Positions 1-5,724 of a DNA stretch of 8,793 bases are shown one piece after another. The position numbers and the translations under genes are program-made. The DNA comes from Microbacterium sp. Its GTDB lineage: Bacteria > Actinomycetota > Actinomycetes > Actinomycetales > Microbacteriaceae. The notes beneath the pieces are model-generated. The model searched no databases. It saw nothing but the letters and a program-made list of their open reading frames with translations, and had not been told where the DNA came from. The stretch's first letter is position 1, and each line of letters opens with the position of its first letter. The DNA lies in NCBI GenBank assembly GCA_029267645.1, contig JAJUIM010000064.1, positions 1 to 8,793 on the forward strand, given 5' to 3'.

Positions 1-10
1 GCGTTGTCTG

Positions 11-30
11 AGAAAACGCCGATGGGCGCC
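11..30 (-). terminator. Possible short terminator after rocD
   Basis: Directly after the rocD stop, the minus strand has a CGCC/GGCG stem with a CATC loop (two further G-T pairs can extend it), followed by TTTTCT. The stem is short, so this is weak. The operon could also continue beyond the window. Confidence 0.3.
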
Positions 31-1209
31 TCACCGCCCCAGCACGACCTCCAGCTGCTCGACGGCCCAGTCGAGCTCCGTCGCGCGGATCGTGAGCGGC
101 GGGGCCAGGCGGATCGTCTGGCCGTGCGTGTCCTTCACGAGCACGCCGCGCGCGAGCAGGCGCTCGCCGACCTCGCGCCCCGTGCCGACCGCCGGGTCGA
201 TGTCGACGCCCGCCCAGAGTCCCACCGTGCGCACGGCCGTGACGCCGTGGCCGACGAGCGCCTCGAGCCGGCCCGCGAGGTGCTCGCCGAGCAGCCTCGC
301 GCGCTCCTGCCACTCGCCCGTCGCGAGCATGTCGACGACGGCGTGGCCGACCGCCGCGGCGAGCGGGTTGCCGCCGAAGGTGGATCCGTGCTGCCCCGGC
401 TCGATGACGCCGAGCACGTCCTCGTTCGCGACGACGGCTGACACAGGCACGATGCCGCCGCCGAGCGCCTTGCCGAGGAGGAACAGGTCAGGCTCGACGC
501 CCTCGCGGTCGCACGCGAACGTCGTGCCGGTGCGGCCGAGGCCCGACTGGATCTCGTCGGCGATGAACAGCACGCCCCGCTCACGGGTGATCTCGCGCAC
601 GCGGGCGAGGTATCCCTCCGGCGGCACAATGATGCCTGCCTCGCCCTGGATGGGCTCGAGCAGCACGGCGGCCGTGTCGTCGTCGATCGCCGCCTCGATC
701 GCGTCGGCGTCACCGAAGGGCACGGCCGTGAATCCGGGGGCGAAGGGCCCGAAGTCGGCGCGGGCCTCCTCGTCGCTGCTGAATCCGACGATCGTGGTGG
801 TGCGCCCGTGGAAGTTGTTGTGCGCGACGACGATCTTCGCGCGGTCCTCGGGGATCCCCTTCACGCGGTAGCCCCACGCGCGGGCGACCTTGATGCCCGT
901 CTCGACCGCCTCGGCGCCCGTGTTCATGGGCAGCACGAGGTCCTTGCCGCACAGCTGGGCGAGCGCCGCGGCGAACGGCTCGAGCTGGTCGCTGCGGAAG
1001 GCGCGGCTCGTGAGCGTCGCCCGCTGCAGCTGGTCGGTCGCGGCCTTCACGAGCGTCTGGTTGCGGTGCCCGAAGTTCAGGGCCGAGTAGCCCGCGAGCA
1101 TGTCGAGGTAGCGGCGGCCCTCGACGTCGGTGGCCCAGGCGCCGTCGGCCGTCGCGATCGTGACGTCGAGGGGCGCGTAGTTGCGCGCGACGTGCGGTTC
1201 GGCGGTCAT
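31..1209 (-). CDS. rocD: Ornithine aminotransferase (ornithine--oxo-acid transaminase)
   Basis: A 392-residue class III PLP-dependent aminotransferase that moves the delta-amino group of ornithine to 2-oxoglutarate, giving glutamate-5-semialdehyde and glutamate in the cytoplasm. Visible landmarks are GYSALN (Tyr41, matching the ornithine-specific Tyr of OAT), NTGAEA at 96-101, NNFHGRT (Arg136, matching the substrate-carboxylate Arg), EPIQGEAG at 185-192, ADEIQSGLGRTG from 217 with the cofactor Asp218, and the Schiff-base Lys247 in LGKALGGG. STFGGNPLA follows at 276. Length is normal for bacterial OAT. ATG at 1209 is chosen because it follows an AGGAGG six bases upstream and overlaps the stop of the preceding gene as ATGA, which indicates translational coupling. 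The frame stays open upstream to 2007, but that part is a shadow of the neighbouring gene. Family assignment is very secure; the coupled gene supports a role in arginine breakdown. Confidence 0.96.
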   Translation of the reverse strand: MTAEPHVARNYAPLDVTIATADGAWATDVEGRRYLDMLAGYSALNFGHRNQTLVKAATDQLQRATLTSRAFRSDQLEPFAAALAQLCGKDLVLPMNTGAEAVETGIKVARAWGYRVKGIPEDRAKIVVAHNNFHGRTTTIVGFSSDEEARADFGPFAPGFTAVPFGDADAIEAAIDDDTAAVLLEPIQGEAGIIVPPEGYLARVREITRERGVLFIADEIQSGLGRTGTTFACDREGVEPDLFLLGKALGGGIVPVSAVVANEDVLGVIEPGQHGSTFGGNPLAAAVGHAVVDMLATGEWQERARLLGEHLAGRLEALVGHGVTAVRTVGLWAGVDIDPAVGTGREVGERLLARGVLVKDTHGQTIRLAPPLTIRATELDWAVEQLEVVLGR

Positions 1210-2072
1210 CGGGATCCTCCTCGCAGCTCGAGCGTGCAGCACTTGATGCCGCCGCCGCCGAGCAGCAGCTCGGACAGGTCGACCGTGACGGGCGTGTAGC
1301 CGCGCTCGGCGAGCTGACGCTCGAAGCCGGTCGCGCGCGGCGAGATGAACACGTGCTTCCCGTCGCTCGCCGAGTTCAGGCCGAAGACGGCGCCGTCGGC
1401 GTCGGCGACGCGGATCGCGTCGGGGAAGCGCTCCTCGAGGATCCTGCGGCTCGGCTCGTCGAAGGCGCCGGGGAGGTACGCGATCGTCGGCGTCACGCCG
1501 TCCGCCACGACGGGATCCAGCACGCTGAGCGCCGTGTCGAGGTGATAGAAGCGCGGATCCACGAGCGTCAGCGACACGACCTCGCGGCCGAAGATGTCGG
1601 CCAGCTCGCGGTGGCTCTCGTCTGTCGAGCGGAAGCCGCGGCCTGCGAGGATCACGTCGCCGGCCAGCAGGAAGTCGCCCTCGCCCTCGTTCGTGTACCG
1701 GGGCTCTGCGACGTCGAAGCCGTTGTCGCGGAACCACTCGGCGAACCACCGCTCCTCGCCCTGGCGCTCGGCATGCCGGAAGCGGGGCGGGTAGGCGATC
1801 CCGTCGATCACGAAGCCGCCGTTGGCTGTGTAGACCATGTCGGGCAGGCCGGGCTGCGGGTCGATCAGCTCGATCTCGTGGCCGAGCGAGAGGTAGGTGT
1901 CGTACAGCGCCTGCCACTGGGCGACGGCCCGCGAGGTGTCGGTGGGGTTCGCCGGCTCCATCCACGGGTTGATCGAATACGACACCGTGAAGTGCTCGGG
2001 ACGGCACATCAGGTACCGGCGCGGATGCTGCGTGCGCTCCGCCGCCGTGGTCTCGTGTGCGGTCTGGGACAT
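1206..2072 (-). CDS. Guanidino-group hydrolase: probable arginine dihydrolase (ArgZ/DDAH-type)
   Basis: A 288-residue cytoplasmic amidinotransferase-fold (pentein) enzyme. Seen: MCRPEHF at 22-28, SINPWME with Asn35, PDMVYTANGG with Asn84, EGEGDF with Glu131, FYHLDT with His177, and a C-terminal GGGGIKCCTLEL where Cys278 is the likely nucleophile. Homologues are usually labelled dimethylarginine dimethylaminohydrolase. However, the INPWM and TAN motifs match the arginine dihydrolase domain of cyanobacterial ArgZ/AgrE, whose key residues I recall as Asn22, Asn71 and Glu118; these fit here with a constant offset of 13. Predicted reaction: arginine to ornithine, CO2 and two ammonia, feeding the coupled rocD. 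ArgZ/AgrE carries a C-terminal ornithine cyclodeaminase-like domain that is absent here. M. tuberculosis has a related gene (Rv2323c) beside rocD. ATG 2072 is preferred over an upstream ATG at 2153 because GAGGAG lies six bases before it and the 27-codon extension looks non-conserved. Family is certain; the exact substrate is inference. Confidence 0.9.
   Translation of the reverse strand: MSQTAHETTAAERTQHPRRYLMCRPEHFTVSYSINPWMEPANPTDTSRAVAQWQALYDTYLSLGHEIELIDPQPGLPDMVYTANGGFVIDGIAYPPRFRHAERQGEERWFAEWFRDNGFDVAEPRYTNEGEGDFLLAGDVILAGRGFRSTDESHRELADIFGREVVSLTLVDPRFYHLDTALSVLDPVVADGVTPTIAYLPGAFDEPSRRILEERFPDAIRVADADGAVFGLNSASDGKHVFISPRATGFERQLAERGYTPVTVDLSELLLGGGGIKCCTLELRGGSR
1216..1222 (-). promoter_or_regulatory. 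Ribosome binding site of rocD
   Basis: On the minus strand this reads GAGGAGG, six bases before the rocD ATG at 1209. It lies inside the last codons of the upstream hydrolase gene, so rocD has its own strong Shine-Dalgarno site as well as the ATGA overlap. It decides the rocD start. Confidence 0.85.
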
Positions 2073-2078
2073 TTGACG

Positions 2079-2084
2079 CTCCTC
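2079..2084 (-). promoter_or_regulatory. Ribosome binding site of the arginine dihydrolase-like gene
   Basis: GAGGAG on the minus strand, six bases before ATG 2072. It fixes that start over the in-frame ATG at 2153. I found no convincing -35/-10 pair for this operon in the spacer up to 2235. Confidence 0.8.
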
Positions 2085-2223
2085 GTCGCGAAACGAATGG
2101 CGGACGCTGTCCTCCTGGCTCGGCGGAGCAACTGAACGCCTACGCACGAGCACGCCACAAGCATTCTGCCACGCGGGTTGTGCCGGCGCCTGCAGCGAAT
2201 TCGCGTCGTGCGCCGTCGCGGCC

Positions 2224-2229
2224 TATGCT
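2224..2229 (+). promoter_or_regulatory. -10 element TATGCT for a leaderless GNAT-cofE mRNA
   Basis: TATGCT fits the actinobacterial TAnnnT -10 consensus and ends six bases before the ATG at 2236, so the expected transcription start falls on the A of the start codon. No Shine-Dalgarno sequence precedes the ATG, and no clear -35 is seen. This pattern is typical of leaderless genes in actinobacteria. Confidence 0.6.
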
Positions 2230-2235
2230 CGCGCC

Positions 2236-2742
2236 ATGGGCACCGAAACGCAGCTCGAGGTTCTGATCCGCCCCATCCGCGACGTCGACGCCGGGGCCAT
2301 GGGCCGGGTGCACGCGCAGGTCTGGCACGAGACGTACGACGGCATGATCTCGAAGGCCGCGCTCGAGGCGGTCTCGCCCAAGCGCCTGGCCGATCTGTGG
2401 AGCAACTACGCCGAGCGCGGGCCGGAGCACCGGCACGCGGCCGCGCTCGTCGACGGCGAGATCGTGGGCTTCGCGGCCTCGGGCCCCGCGCGCGATGACG
2501 ACGCGCCCGCGCCGCGCGAGCTCTACTTCGTCTTCCTGCTCGACACGTGGCACCGCAAGGGCATCGGCCGCAAGCTCTTCGACGCGGTCGTCGACGAGGG
2601 CGAGCCGCTCTACGGCTGGATCGCCGAGAACTACCCCGGCGGCACCGCCTTCTACGAGAAGCGCGGCTTCGTAATCGACGGCGCGAAGCGCACCGAGCCG
2701 TTCCTCGGCGAGCAGCTCACCGAGATCCGCTTCTCGCGCTGA
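2236..2742 (+). CDS. GNAT family N-acetyltransferase
   Basis: A 168-residue cytoplasmic protein with a complete single GNAT fold: N-terminal beta strand IRPIRDVD at 11-18, [14 protein letters not shown] at 26-39 (a common alpha1/alpha2 pattern), strand [12 protein letters not shown] at 73-84, then the acetyl-CoA pyrophosphate-binding motif HRKGIGRKL at 106-114, where His replaces the usual Gln/Arg. The C-terminal part contains [14 protein letters not shown] at 132-145, the standard beta5-alpha4 segment. It should transfer an acetyl group from acetyl-CoA to an amine. The acceptor cannot be read from sequence, and this subgroup includes drug, polyamine and protein acetyltransferases. It is probably translated from a leaderless mRNA. 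Its stop lies one base before the cofE start, so the two form an operon, although no functional link is evident. Family is secure; substrate unknown. Confidence 0.92.
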   Translation: MGTETQLEVLIRPIRDVDAGAMGRVHAQVWHETYDGMISKAALEAVSPKRLADLWSNYAERGPEHRHAAALVDGEIVGFAASGPARDDDAPAPRELYFVFLLDTWHRKGIGRKLFDAVVDEGEPLYGWIAENYPGGTAFYEKRGFVIDGAKRTEPFLGEQLTEIRFSR

Positions 2743-2743
2743 C

Positions 2744-3511
2744 GTGCTCGCCGCCTGGGCGCTCGAGGGGATCGGCGAGATCGCCTCGGGGACCGACCTT
2801 CCCGCCGTCATCGGCGAGGCAGTCGCGGCCTCGCCGCGCGGGCTCAAGGACGGCGACATCCTCGTCGTGACGAGCAAGATCGTCTCGAAGGCCGAGGGCC
2901 GCTTCGTCGTGGCCGACGATCGCGAGGACGCGATCACGGCCGAGACGGTGCGCGTCGTCGCCTCGCGCACGAACCCCGCGACGGGGAACACGACGCGCAT
3001 CGTCGAGAACCGCCTCGGCATCGTGTCGGCCGCGGCGGGCGTCGACGCCTCGAACACCCCCGAGGGCACGGTGCTGCTGCTGCCCGAGGATCCCGACGCG
3101 TCGGCGCGCGCGATCGCGGCGGCGCTGCGCGACCGCTTCGGCGTCGCGGTCGGCGTGCTCGTGAGCGACACGCTGGGCCGCGCGTGGCGCGACGGGCAGG
3201 TGGATCAGGCGATCGGCGCGGCGGGCGTGCACGTCTTCGAGGATCTGCGCGGATCCACCGACACGCAGGGCCGCCCGCTCGCCGTGACGCTGCCGTGCGT
3301 CGCCGACGAGCTGTGCTCGGCCGCCGAGCTCGTGAAGGGCAAGGCGACGGGACGCCCCGTCGCGGTCGTCCGCGGCCGCGGCGACCTCGTCGGATCCCTC
3401 GACCTTCCGGGCGCGCGCACGATCCCGCGCACGGGCCCAACCGACATGTTCCGCAAGGGATACGACGAGGCCTTCGCCGACGGCTACGCCGCGGGGCGCG
3501 ACGACCGTTAA
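2744..3511 (+). CDS. cofE: Coenzyme F420-0:gamma-L-glutamate ligase (CofE)
   Basis: A 255-residue protein matching CofE across its length: [14 protein letters not shown] at 6-19, [20 protein letters not shown] at 34-53, AETVRVV at 66-72, [20 protein letters not shown] at 84-103, [12 protein letters not shown] at 111-122, [17 protein letters not shown] at 138-154 and then [32 protein letters not shown] near the C-terminus is also typical. The enzyme uses GTP and divalent metal to add gamma-linked L-glutamates to F420-0, a deazaflavin redox cofactor. Mycobacterial FbiB has a C-terminal nitroreductase-like domain in addition; this protein ends where the CofE domain ends. The GTG start lies one base after the GNAT stop with no clear Shine-Dalgarno site, so translation probably relies on termination-reinitiation. 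No other F420 biosynthesis gene (cofC, cofD, cofGH) is in the window. Confidence 0.92.
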   Translation: MLAAWALEGIGEIASGTDLPAVIGEAVAASPRGLKDGDILVVTSKIVSKAEGRFVVADDREDAITAETVRVVASRTNPATGNTTRIVENRLGIVSAAAGVDASNTPEGTVLLLPEDPDASARAIAAALRDRFGVAVGVLVSDTLGRAWRDGQVDQAIGAAGVHVFEDLRGSTDTQGRPLAVTLPCVADELCSAAELVKGKATGRPVAVVRGRGDLVGSLDLPGARTIPRTGPTDMFRKGYDEAFADGYAAGRDDR

Positions 3512-3517
3512 CGCGCC

Positions 3518-3561
3518 GTTCACCGGCGGGTCTCGCGCTGCCAACGCGGATCCGGTATGAC
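3518..3561 (+). promoter_or_regulatory. Pho-box-type promoter of the 5'-nucleotidase gene
   Basis: Three 11-base units start at 3518, 3529 and 3540: GTTCACC, then the weaker GGTCTCG and GCCAACG, each followed by four bases. GTTCACC plus four bases is the known PhoP direct-repeat unit of Streptomyces. A -10-like TATGAC follows at 3556-3561, giving an expected transcription start near 3568 and a leader of about 42 bases. The first repeat and the -10 are separated exactly as upstream of the next gene, start to start 38 bases. PhoP control is inferred from this match and from the gene's function. Confidence 0.65.
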
Positions 3562-3570
3562 GGGAGGCGT

Positions 3571-3587
3571 GCCCCGCACCCCGGGGC
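3571..3587 (+). other. Hairpin at the 5' end of the nucleotidase mRNA
   Basis: GCCCCG (3571-3576) and CGGGGC (3582-3587) form a perfect six-pair stem with the loop CACCC. If transcription starts near 3568 the hairpin sits at the extreme 5' end and leaves the ribosome binding site at 3599-3604 free. It could protect the mRNA, but no function is shown. Confidence 0.35.
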
Positions 3588-3598
3588 GATTCCCTGAC

Positions 3599-3604
3599 GA
3601 AGGA
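3599..3604 (+). promoter_or_regulatory. Ribosome binding site of the 5'-nucleotidase gene
   Basis: GAAGGA, five bases before ATG 3610. It supports this start, which also gives a complete signal peptide. Confidence 0.75.
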
Positions 3605-3609
3605 CTGCA

Positions 3610-5604
3610 ATGCGATCATCCCTGACTCGCGGCATCGGCGCCGGCGCGGCTCTCGCGACCGTCGGCGGCCTGCTGCTGGCGCCCCAGGCCGCCCTCGCGG
3701 CCGCCGAGGGCGACACGACCGACATCCAGATCGTCGGCATCAACGACTTCCACGGCCGCATCGAGGCCGATGCGGCCGGCGGGCTCGCGGGCGCCTCGGG
3801 GCTCGTCGGCGCCGTGCGGGCGTTCGAGGCCGAGAACCCCAACACGCTCTTCGTGTCGGCTGGCGACAACATCGGCGCCTCGACGTTCACGTCGTTCATC
3901 CAGCAGGACGAGCCGACCATGGAGGCCCTCGCGACGGGCGGCCTCGACGTCGGCGTCGTCGGCAACCATGAGTTCGACAAGGGCTACGCAGACCTCACCG
4001 ACCGCGTGATCCCGTTCTACGAGGAATTCGGCGCGACCTCGGGCGCAGAGCTCGCGCTCGGCGCGAACGTGTACAACGCGGGCACGACGGATCCCGCGCT
4101 CAGCGAGTACGCGATCCGCGAGGTCGACGGCGTGCGCATCGGCTTCATCGGCACGATCACGGCCGACACCGAGACGCTCGTCTCGCCCGCCGGCATCGAG
4201 TCGCTCGACTTCGGCGACCAGGTCGAGGCCGCGAACCGCGTGGCGGCCGAGATCGAGGATCAGGTCGACGTGACGATCCTGCTGTCGCACTCGGGCGCCG
4301 AGGTGTCGGGCGACGACTCCGCGACGTGCGAGCAGATCGCGAACGTGCAGACCGAGTTCGGCGCGCTCGTGCGCGACGCCTCGCCCGAGATCGACGCGAT
4401 CCTGTCGGGCCACACGCACCAGGGCTACCCGTGCGAGATCGGCGGCCGCCCCGTGCTGCAGGGCAACGACTACGGCTCGACCCTCACGAAGCTCGACCTG
4501 CAGGTCGACACCGCGACGAAGGACCTCGTCTCGATCGGCGGATCCCTCGTGCCGCTGACCGACGAGGAGGGCGCGCCCGCGTACCCCGTCGCCGAGGACA
4601 TCCAGGCGATCGTCGACGAGGCGGTCGCGGTCGCCGAGGAGCAGGGCAACGTGCCGGTCGGCGAGATCAGCGGCGACATCCTGCGCGGCGGCGCGACGCC
4701 GGGCGACGACCGCGGCGTCGAGTCGACCATGGGCAACCTGGTCGCCGACATCTACCTCTGGTCGACGACCGACTACGGCAACTACGGCGGCGAGCCCGCC
4801 GACATCGCCGTCATGAACCCGGGCGGCCTGCGCGACGACCTGCTGTACGCCTCGAGCGAGGTCGGCGAGGGCGACGGCGTCGTGACCTACGCCGAGGCCG
4901 CCGCCGTGCAGCCGTTCGCCAACACGCTCACGACGAGCGAGCTCACGGGCGCCGACCTCAAGCAGATGCTCGAGGAGCAGTGGCAGCCCGGCAACGACCG
5001 ACCCAAGCTGCACCTCGGCATCTCGGAGGGCTTCAGCTACGAGTACGTCGACGACGCCCCCGCGGGCGAGCACGTCGTCTCGATGACGCTGAACGGCGAG
5101 GAGATCGCCCCCGAGCAGACCTACACCGTCACGACGAACTCGTTCATCGCGTCGGGCGGCGACGGCTTCACGGCCTTCACGAACGCGCCGTTCCGCGACA
5201 CGGGCCTCATCGACCTCGAGGCGACGGTCGACTTCTTCGCCACGCAGGGCGTCGTGGATCCGGCCCCGCTCGGCCGCGCCGTGCCGTTCGAGGAGCCGGC
5301 CCCCACGCCCACGCCGACGGAGGAGCCGACCGAGGAGCCCTCGCCCGAGCCCACGCCGACCGAGCAGCCCACCGAGGAGCCCGCCCCGACGGAGGAGCCC
5401 ACGGCGGAGCCGACCGAGCAGCCGAGCGACGAGCCGTCGGCCGACCCGACGCAGGATCCGACCGAGGCTCCCGCGCCCGGTGACGACGACGAGGAGTCGC
5501 TCGCCCCGACGGGCGGCGAGATCGGCTGGGGCCTCGGCCTCGCGGCCGCCGGGCTCATCGCCGTCGGCATCGTGATCGCGGCCCGCACGCGCAGCCGCGC
5601 CTGA
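3610..5604 (+). CDS. Cell-wall-anchored metallophosphatase/5'-nucleotidase (UshA-like)
   Basis: A 664-residue exported enzyme. Signal peptide 1-30 has an ALA-A cleavage site. The metallophosphatase domain shows NDFHGR (Asp46, His48), SAGDN (Asp86), GNHEFD (Asn119, His120), LLSHSG (His227) and GHTH (His268, His270), a complete set of dinuclear metal ligands. The 5'-nucleotidase C-terminal domain carries NPGGLRDD (Arg408) and NSFIASGGDGF (Phe512, Phe520), which bind and stack on the base. Cys240 and Cys275 are the only cysteines I note in the mature part and may pair. Residues from about 561 to 625 form a Glu/Pro/Thr stalk. LAPTG at 631-635, a membrane helix and the basic tail RTRSRA follow, the layout of a sortase substrate; LAxTG suits class E sortase. 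It should release phosphate from extracellular nucleotides. The Pho-box-like promoter fits phosphate starvation control. Nucleotide preference (AMP, UDP-sugar, cyclic) cannot be set from sequence. Confidence 0.95.
   Translation: MRSSLTRGIGAGAALATVGGLLLAPQAALAAAEGDTTDIQIVGINDFHGRIEADAAGGLAGASGLVGAVRAFEAENPNTLFVSAGDNIGASTFTSFIQQDEPTMEALATGGLDVGVVGNHEFDKGYADLTDRVIPFYEEFGATSGAELALGANVYNAGTTDPALSEYAIREVDGVRIGFIGTITADTETLVSPAGIESLDFGDQVEAANRVAAEIEDQVDVTILLSHSGAEVSGDDSATCEQIANVQTEFGALVRDASPEIDAILSGHTHQGYPCEIGGRPVLQGNDYGSTLTKLDLQVDTATKDLVSIGGSLVPLTDEEGAPAYPVAEDIQAIVDEAVAVAEEQGNVPVGEISGDILRGGATPGDDRGVESTMGNLVADIYLWSTTDYGNYGGEPADIAVMNPGGLRDDLLYASSEVGEGDGVVTYAEAAAVQPFANTLTTSELTGADLKQMLEEQWQPGNDRPKLHLGISEGFSYEYVDDAPAGEHVVSMTLNGEEIAPEQTYTVTTNSFIASGGDGFTAFTNAPFRDTGLIDLEATVDFFATQGVVDPAPLGRAVPFEEPAPTPTPTEEPTEEPSPEPTPTEQPTEEPAPTEEPTAEPTEQPSDEPSADPTQDPTEAPAPGDDDEESLAPTGGEIGWGLGLAAAGLIAVGIVIAARTRSRA
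5296..5478 (+). repeat. Glu/Pro/Thr stalk-coding low-complexity repeat (5'-nucleotidase)
   Basis: Imperfect in-frame repeats of PTEEP, PTEQP and PTAEP encode the extended wall-spanning stalk. A 22-base stretch at 5313-5334 is identical to 7473-7494 in the next gene's stalk. Confidence 0.85.
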
Positions 5605-5620
5605 TCCGAGATCCGTCCCC

Positions 5621-5648
5621 CTGCGGCCCCGCTTCGGCGGGGCCGCAG
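5621..5648 (+). terminator. Hairpin terminator after the 5'-nucleotidase gene
   Basis: A perfect 12-base stem (5621-5632 with 5637-5648) closed by a TTCG tetraloop, 16 bases after the stop codon. It is followed by TCGTCTTG rather than a T-run, as is common for actinobacterial terminators. It separates the nucleotidase transcript from the next Pho-box promoter. Confidence 0.85.
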
Positions 5649-5673
5649 TCGTCTTGCCGCCGGGATACCGGCC

Positions 5674-5717
5674 GTTCACCGGGGGTTCACGCGCCGACCA
5701 CCCGCCCCGCCTAGACA
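5674..5717 (+). promoter_or_regulatory. Pho-box-type promoter of the choice-of-anchor I gene
   Basis: Three 11-base units: GTTCACC at 5674, GTTCACG at 5685 and GACCACC at 5696, each followed by four bases. This is a strong match to the Streptomyces PhoP direct-repeat unit. A -10-like TAGACA follows at 5712-5717, 38 bases from the first repeat, the same spacing as upstream of the 5'-nucleotidase. The expected transcription start is at or one base before GTG 5725, so the mRNA is probably leaderless. Confidence 0.75.
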
Positions 5718-5724
5718 GGAGCGC

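Noticed and set aside
1210..2007. Upstream extension of the rocD frame to 2007
   Set aside because: The extension is Arg/Pro/Ala-rich shadow sequence of the overlapping hydrolase gene. ATG 1209 has a strong ribosome site and the standard OAT N-terminus.
2073..2153. A 27-residue N-terminal extension of the arginine dihydrolase-like protein from ATG 2153
   Set aside because: No Shine-Dalgarno sequence before 2153, whereas ATG 2072 has GAGGAG at six bases. The family's conserved region starts at about residue 20 of the shorter form.
3569..3571. GTG at 3569 as an alternative start for the nucleotidase, by analogy with GTG 5725
   Set aside because: It is 41 bases before ATG 3610 and therefore out of frame; ATG 3610 has its own ribosome site.
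3512..3609. A terminator for the GNAT-cofE operon
   Set aside because: No inverted repeat lies between the cofE stop and the Pho-type promoter; the hairpin at 3571-3587 is small and lies in the next gene's leader. Read-through is possible.
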